Source of the DNA: Ruminococcus flavefaciens
GTDB lineage: Bacteria > Bacillota_A > Clostridia > Oscillospirales > Ruminococcaceae
Direction of reading: 5' to 3'
Assembly: GCA_004556875.1 (NCBI GenBank)
Contig: SFFP01000062.1
Location: 1 to 9,286 of the forward strand
DNA: 9,286 nucleotides
Below the pieces are notes generated by a model that saw only the letters and a program-made list of their open reading frames with translations, made no database searches and was not told the DNA's origin. Both the position numbers and the translations under genes were made by a program. Positions 6,560 through 9,286 of this stretch are shown here, piece by piece (the first letter of the stretch is position 1; every line of letters starts with the position of its first letter).

Positions 6560-6784
6560 TTTTACCATTTTATCGTAGTAATAATCCACAAAAAGCACTG
6601 GTATAGCTCAATATATGGTCGAACTTTTTTCCACAGTTTTTCCACGCTTGCAATGAAAAACATGAGAAAACATGAAAAAATATGCAGAATTATAAGAAAA
6701 TATTCGTTTTTATTCATGTTGTGTCAAAATGGGTTTTGAGGCTATTTTACGAAGATTATCAAATTTTTAAGGAGATTTGAGAAG
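6560..6784. other. AT-rich spacer before the phosphatase gene with DnaA-box-like words
   Basis: No credible gene is seen here. Three words resemble the DnaA box TTATCCACA: TAATCCACA (6582-6590), TTTTCCACA (6627-6635) and TTTTCCACG (6638-6646), the last two 11 bp apart. Further on, ACATGAA (6670-6676) and TTCATGT (6713-6719) form a 7-bp inverted repeat. A promoter for the phosphatase gene is expected in this stretch, but I see no convincing -35/-10 pair. The DnaA reading is weak: no dnaA, dnaN or other replication gene is in the window. Confidence 0.35.
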
Positions 6785-7246
6785 ATGTATAAAATCATGT
6801 TCGTATGCCACGGCAATATATGCCGCTCACCAATGGCAGAATTCATAATGAAAAAGCTTGCCGCTGAGAATGGTCTTTCCGACGAGATATACATCGCTTC
6901 CTGCGCCACAAGCACAGAGGAGCTTGGCAACAGCGTTTATCCGCCTGCAAAGGCAGAGCTTGCACGCCACGGAATAGGCTGTGCAGGAAAAACAGCTGTT
7001 CAGCTAAAAAAGTCAGACTATGACAAGTACGACCTCTTCGTCGGTATGGACACCGCAAATATCCGCAATATGATGCGTATTTTCGGAAGTGACAAGGACG
7101 GTAAAGTCTATAAGCTCCTCACATTCGCAGGACGCGGCGATGATGTCTCTGACCCCTGGTACAGCCGCGACTTCGGAAAGGCTTACAGCGATATAGATGA
7201 GGGCTGTCGTGGACTGCTGGAGCATCTGAGAAAGGAGCTTTTATGA
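6785..7246 (+). CDS. Low-molecular-weight protein tyrosine phosphatase
   Basis: This 153-residue cytoplasmic phosphatase is the usual length for the family. The P-loop lies at the very N-terminus, VCHGNICRS, with nucleophile Cys8 and phosphate-binding Arg14. The general acid Asp123 is in SDPWYSRDF. All catalytic elements are present, so an active enzyme is expected, hydrolysing phosphotyrosine on proteins or related phospho-compounds. Relatives are often paired with BY-kinases in capsule synthesis (Wzb type) or with arginine phosphate removal (YwlE type); neither partner kinase is present here. The residue after the nucleophile is His (CHGNICRS), where YwlE has Thr two positions on, which argues mildly against the arginine-phosphatase branch. 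GGAG at 6771-6774 lies 10 nt before ATG. It is the first gene of an overlapping three-gene unit. Confidence 0.93.
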   Translation: MYKIMFVCHGNICRSPMAEFIMKKLAAENGLSDEIYIASCATSTEELGNSVYPPAKAELARHGIGCAGKTAVQLKKSDYDKYDLFVGMDTANIRNMMRIFGSDKDGKVYKLLTFAGRGDDVSDPWYSRDFGKAYSDIDEGCRGLLEHLRKELL

Positions 7247-7425
7247 GATACACTATACTTGATATAATTGAATGGGACTACGGCTGTGAGGGAGTTCCCG
7301 ACGGCGAAGAGCCTATGTGCAGCGTCTTTGTCCGTGATGAGGACGGCAGCGAGAAAACACTGAAGCTCTCAGACAGCTACCTCACCGAAAATCACCTTAA
7401 CGTTGGTGATACCATAGAATTATAA
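7243..7425 (+). CDS. Small acidic protein of unknown function
   Basis: This 60-residue protein is real by context. Its ATG overlaps the phosphatase stop (ATGA, 7243-7246), AAAGGAG at 7231-7237 precedes it, and its TAA shares one base with the next start (TAATG). It contains about 15 Asp/Glu against four Lys/Arg, so it is strongly acidic. It has no signal peptide or membrane segment. Features to search with are DYGCEGVPDGEEPMCSV in the first half (Cys15, Cys26) and a C-terminal LNVGDTIEL that resembles the last strand of small beta-barrel folds. I do not recognise a named family. Its place suggests a cytoplasmic partner or co-regulated companion of the phosphatase or the pseudouridine synthase; nothing in the sequence decides which. 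Confidence 0.85.
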   Translation: MRYTILDIIEWDYGCEGVPDGEEPMCSVFVRDEDGSEKTLKLSDSYLTENHLNVGDTIEL

Positions 7426-8024
7426 TGCTTTATTATATGTTCAACAAGCCGCAGGGCTGTGTTACAGCCTGTTCTGACGCTGTTCACAGAACTGTCATGG
7501 ACTATTTCCCTGCTGAGCTTGCAGAAAAGCTCCACCCTGTCGGCAGGCTCGACAAGGATACCTGCGGACTTCTCATACTCACAGATGACGGTGACCTTGA
7601 CTTCAAAATAATGCAGCCTGACAGGCATATAAGCAAGACCTATTTCTTCTATGCTATAGGCAGTATCAGTGATGAAAAGGTAAAACGCCTTGAAGCAGGC
7701 ATCGCCATGAAAGGCTTTACTTCAAAGCCTGCGCAGTTTCAGCTCTGCCAAAAATACCGAATACGCGACCTTGAAGAATTCATGCCTGCTGACAGACGTG
7801 AGAAATATATGAAAAACCCTGACGGTCCTGCTTTCTCTGCCTCTCTCACAATTCATGAGGGCAAAAAGCATGAGGTAAAGCGTATGCTTGAAGCTGTCGG
7901 GTGCAGGATATTCTATCTTCGCCGCGACAAAATAGGCAGTCTTTCCCTTGACCCTGCACTGAAACAGGGGGATTTCCGTTCGCTGACCGATGAAGAAGTT
8001 CTCAAACTGAAACACAATGAATAA
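7425..8024 (+). CDS. rsuA: RsuA-type rRNA pseudouridine synthase lacking the S4 domain
   Basis: This enzyme isomerises a uridine in ribosomal RNA to pseudouridine. The catalytic motif is GRLDKDTCGLLILTDDG with Asp43. The C-terminal motif EGKKHEVKRMLEAVG and the following 'LRRDKIGSLSLDPALKQGDFRSLTDEEV' match the RsuA branch (E-G-K-x-H-x-V-K-R-M) better than RluB/RluE (EGRNRQVRRM). At 199 residues it begins directly at the catalytic domain ('YYMFNKPQGCVTA') and has no N-terminal S4 RNA-binding domain, which RsuA normally carries in about 230-250 residues. The start overlaps the previous stop by one base (TAATG), and no good ribosome site is seen, so translation probably depends on termination-reinitiation. 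An S4-containing start upstream is excluded because that space codes for the 60-residue protein in another frame. The exact target nucleotide is uncertain. Confidence 0.85.
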   Translation: MLYYMFNKPQGCVTACSDAVHRTVMDYFPAELAEKLHPVGRLDKDTCGLLILTDDGDLDFKIMQPDRHISKTYFFYAIGSISDEKVKRLEAGIAMKGFTSKPAQFQLCQKYRIRDLEEFMPADRREKYMKNPDGPAFSASLTIHEGKKHEVKRMLEAVGCRIFYLRRDKIGSLSLDPALKQGDFRSLTDEEVLKLKHNE

Positions 8025-8073
8025 AGCCTGAGATGAGCAATTCGCTTCTCTCAGGCTTCGTTTTATTTATTTG
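8024..8073. terminator. Bidirectional intrinsic terminator between convergent genes
   Basis: AAGCCTGAGA (8024-8033) pairs perfectly with TCTCAGGCTT (8049-8058), extended inside by GAGC/GCTT. On the plus strand CGTTTTATTTATTT follows. On the minus strand the stem is followed by a TTTATT stretch. The left arm begins on the last base of the rsuA stop codon, and the minus-strand gene ends at 8063, inside the plus-strand T-run. One structure thus serves both genes. Confidence 0.85.
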
Positions 8074-9055
8074 ATTTTTTTCTCACAGCCGCTAAAGCTA
8101 TTATGATAAGCACTCCCACCCCTGCAATGACGCATATAACAGCTCCGCCGTATGAGGGTTCGTCCTTTAACTTTTCAACAGTCACATAAGTAAAACCTGT
8201 TTCTCGGAAGGCTCTGTCCACCTTTTCTGCAATGACTTCATGTCCCGAAGCATTAGGGTGGATATCGAACTTGCTGATATTTGTCAGCTCACCTGCTCTG
8301 CCCTTGAAATCTGCCGCAACGTCAATGACCTTATAGCCGTCCCCCGAATTCTCAGCGATTATATTATTGAGCTTTCCAAGCTTTTCTCCCGAAAAATCAG
8401 TGACCATGCTGAACTGACTGAAATACTCGATAGGGTCATAAATAGTCTGTATGTATATAGTTCCGTCAGTTCTCTCATTGAGCTTTTCCGAGATAGTTTT
8501 TATATTCACGCTGAACTTATCCAGAGCCGCGTCAACGTCATCGCTCATGCCCATGAAGGCTGTTGCCGCACTCATAATATCAAAATTATCCTTATCGAAT
8601 GAACCCTTCTCGTCCACGCCAAGCTCATTGAAAAGCCTGAGCATAATGCCAAGCAGGTCGTTGCCGCCTATTGATACTACCACAGCGTCACTGTCTTTAA
8701 GGTCGGTGTCAAGCTCGCCGCTGTCTATCTGAGCGATGAGGTCGTCAGAGGTATATCCCGAAACAGCCTTATTCACCATAGTATGTCCGCACTCGTCTTT
8801 AAGCTCGGCGGTATATTTATTTTTAAGTATATTCGAGTAGGATGGACAGTTATAGTTGTCATCGGCTTTATAGCCGTCAAGTCCATAGCCTGCCGCAATA
8901 GAGTCACCGAGGAACATCATTTTCGGCGGAACTTTTGTCTTGTGCTCGGTTTTTACTTCATGCAGTTCACCTTTTGAACAGGAGGTAACGCTCATCACCA
9001 GAAGTGCAGAGCACAGACCTGCCGCAATTTTTCTGAGAATAGTTGGTCTCTTCAC
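8063..9055 (-). CDS. Secreted SGNH/GDSL-family hydrolase with lipobox and C-terminal membrane helix
   Basis: This 330-residue protein is exported and probably acts at the cell surface as an esterase, acyl- or acetyl-hydrolase. The N-terminus is a lipoprotein signal: KRPTILRK, a hydrophobic stretch and the lipobox VTSC with Cys26 as the expected lipid-modified residue. SGNH blocks follow in order: FLGDSIAAGYG with nucleophile Ser52, AVSGYT with Gly100, IGGNDLL with Asn132, and FDIHPN with Asp264 and His266. Near the C-terminus is a hydrophobic segment (about 304-324) followed by RKKSNK, a classic stop-transfer. A protein carrying both anchors is unusual. The GTG start at 9055 is chosen because AAAAGGAG lies 9 nt before it and the signal peptide begins there; a longer frame up to 9190 has no ribosome site and would bury the signal. 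The substrate is unknown; plant-cell-wall or peptidoglycan acetyl groups are possible in such organisms. Confidence 0.9.
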   Translation of the reverse strand: MKRPTILRKIAAGLCSALLVMSVTSCSKGELHEVKTEHKTKVPPKMMFLGDSIAAGYGLDGYKADDNYNCPSYSNILKNKYTAELKDECGHTMVNKAVSGYTSDDLIAQIDSGELDTDLKDSDAVVVSIGGNDLLGIMLRLFNELGVDEKGSFDKDNFDIMSAATAFMGMSDDVDAALDKFSVNIKTISEKLNERTDGTIYIQTIYDPIEYFSQFSMVTDFSGEKLGKLNNIIAENSGDGYKVIDVAADFKGRAGELTNISKFDIHPNASGHEVIAEKVDRAFRETGFTYVTVEKLKDEPSYGGAVICVIAGVGVLIIIALAAVRKKSNK

Positions 9056-9077
9056 CGCTATCAGCTCCTTTTGCCTT

Positions 9078-9106
9078 ATTATATCATAAAAGTTCAGAAA
9101 TAGCAA
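9078..9106 (-). promoter_or_regulatory. Promoter of the SGNH hydrolase gene
   Basis: On the minus strand TTGCTA (9106-9101) and TATAAT (9083-9078) are separated by 17 bp. Initiation near 9071 would give a very short leader that starts right at the AAAAGGAG ribosome site (9072-9065), about 16 nt before GTG. This supports the choice of the 9055 start, since the promoter lies within the longer reading frame. Confidence 0.75.
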
Positions 9107-9203
9107 CAGACGCGGAGAAAATATGAGCAGTAGGGGCGGATTACTCATGAATTGAGAATTTATGATGCAGCCTGTAAAGACTGTTTGCATTATATCTTTA
9201 CAT

Positions 9204-9279
9204 CTTTATATCTTGACCGATTTCAATTGATAAAGTACATTGCTCTATAGGTATTTTGCTGTATGATCAAGATATAAAG
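9204..9279. repeat. Perfect 13-bp inverted repeat at the window edge
   Basis: CTTTATATCTTGA (9204-9216) and TCAAGATATAAAG (9267-9279) are exact reverse complements 50 bp apart. TATATCTT also occurs twice as a direct repeat (9191-9198 and 9207-9214). The arms bracket a possible plus-strand promoter, so they may be operator half-sites for a gene beyond the window. Terminal repeats of a small mobile element are an alternative. Confidence 0.6.
9213..9241 (+). promoter_or_regulatory. Possible outward promoter toward the next gene
   Basis: TTGACC (9213-9218, 5 of 6) and TACATT (9236-9241, 4 of 6) are 17 bp apart on the plus strand. The -35 overlaps the left arm of the 13-bp inverted repeat, and the right arm lies in the predicted leader. 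No gene start is visible before the window ends, so the function remains open. Confidence 0.35.
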
Positions 9280-9286
9280 TAAGAAA

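Noticed and set aside
8240..8602. A 120-residue plus-strand frame opposite the SGNH gene
   Set aside because: The minus-strand gene has all SGNH blocks in frame, and this frame is its shadow with no ribosome site.
9056..9190. An upstream extension of the SGNH hydrolase frame adding 45 residues
   Set aside because: It has no ribosome site, would place the lipoprotein signal internally, and contains the TATAAT promoter; GTG at 9055 has an ideal AAAAGGAG site.

Overview
The window looks like chromosomal DNA of a gut or rumen Clostridia species, probably Ruminococcus-like (Oscillospiraceae). This is inferred from the gene content, the strong AGGAGG-type ribosome binding sites, the frequent TTG/GTG starts, the moderate GC content of the genes with AT-rich spacers, and the packaging of fru and general PTS genes in one cluster. 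No rRNA, tRNA or CRISPR was seen.

Layout: (1) Positions 2-340 hold the 3' end of a probable carbon-nitrogen (nitrilase-type) hydrolase gene, closed by a 23-bp stem terminator that contains its stop codon. (2) Positions 383-630 are a regulatory region with a near-consensus sigma-A promoter (TTGACT, 17 bp, TATAAT). It is bracketed by a perfect 11-bp inverted repeat and followed by four TCANTCA units repeated every 10 bp. (3) Positions 631-6215 form a five-gene fructose PTS operon: fruR (DeoR-family regulator), fruK (1-phosphofructokinase), fruA (EIIABC), ptsH (HPr) and ptsI (enzyme I). It encodes a whole phosphorelay: PEP to EI His188, HPr His15, EIIA His67, EIIB Cys175 and then fructose, giving fructose-1-phosphate. 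FruK converts this to fructose-1,6-bisphosphate. The operon's HPr has Asn where the regulatory Ser46 of other Firmicutes HPr proteins lies.

(4) Positions 6216-6784 are a 569-bp AT-rich spacer that looks like a scar of past mobile-element activity. It has a strong orphan promoter with a perfect palindrome in its spacer, several other inverted repeats, a GC-rich hairpin, a minus-strand fragment resembling the C-terminal DNA-binding end of a serine recombinase, and three DnaA-box-like words. (5) Positions 6785-8024 are a tightly overlapping three-gene unit: a low-molecular-weight protein tyrosine phosphatase, a 60-residue acidic protein of unknown function, and an RsuA-type pseudouridine synthase without an S4 domain. 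(6) A shared hairpin terminator separates these from a convergent minus-strand gene (8063-9055) for a secreted SGNH/GDSL hydrolase with a lipobox at its N-terminus and a membrane helix at its C-terminus. (7) Positions 9056-9286 hold that gene's promoter and a 13-bp perfect inverted repeat around a possible outward promoter at the window edge.

Most of the window is recognisable metabolism. I did not find a convincing new multi-gene system. The points most worth following are the operator architecture before fruR, the HPr lacking Ser46, the recombinase scar with its orphan promoter, the small unknown protein, and the doubly anchored SGNH protein.
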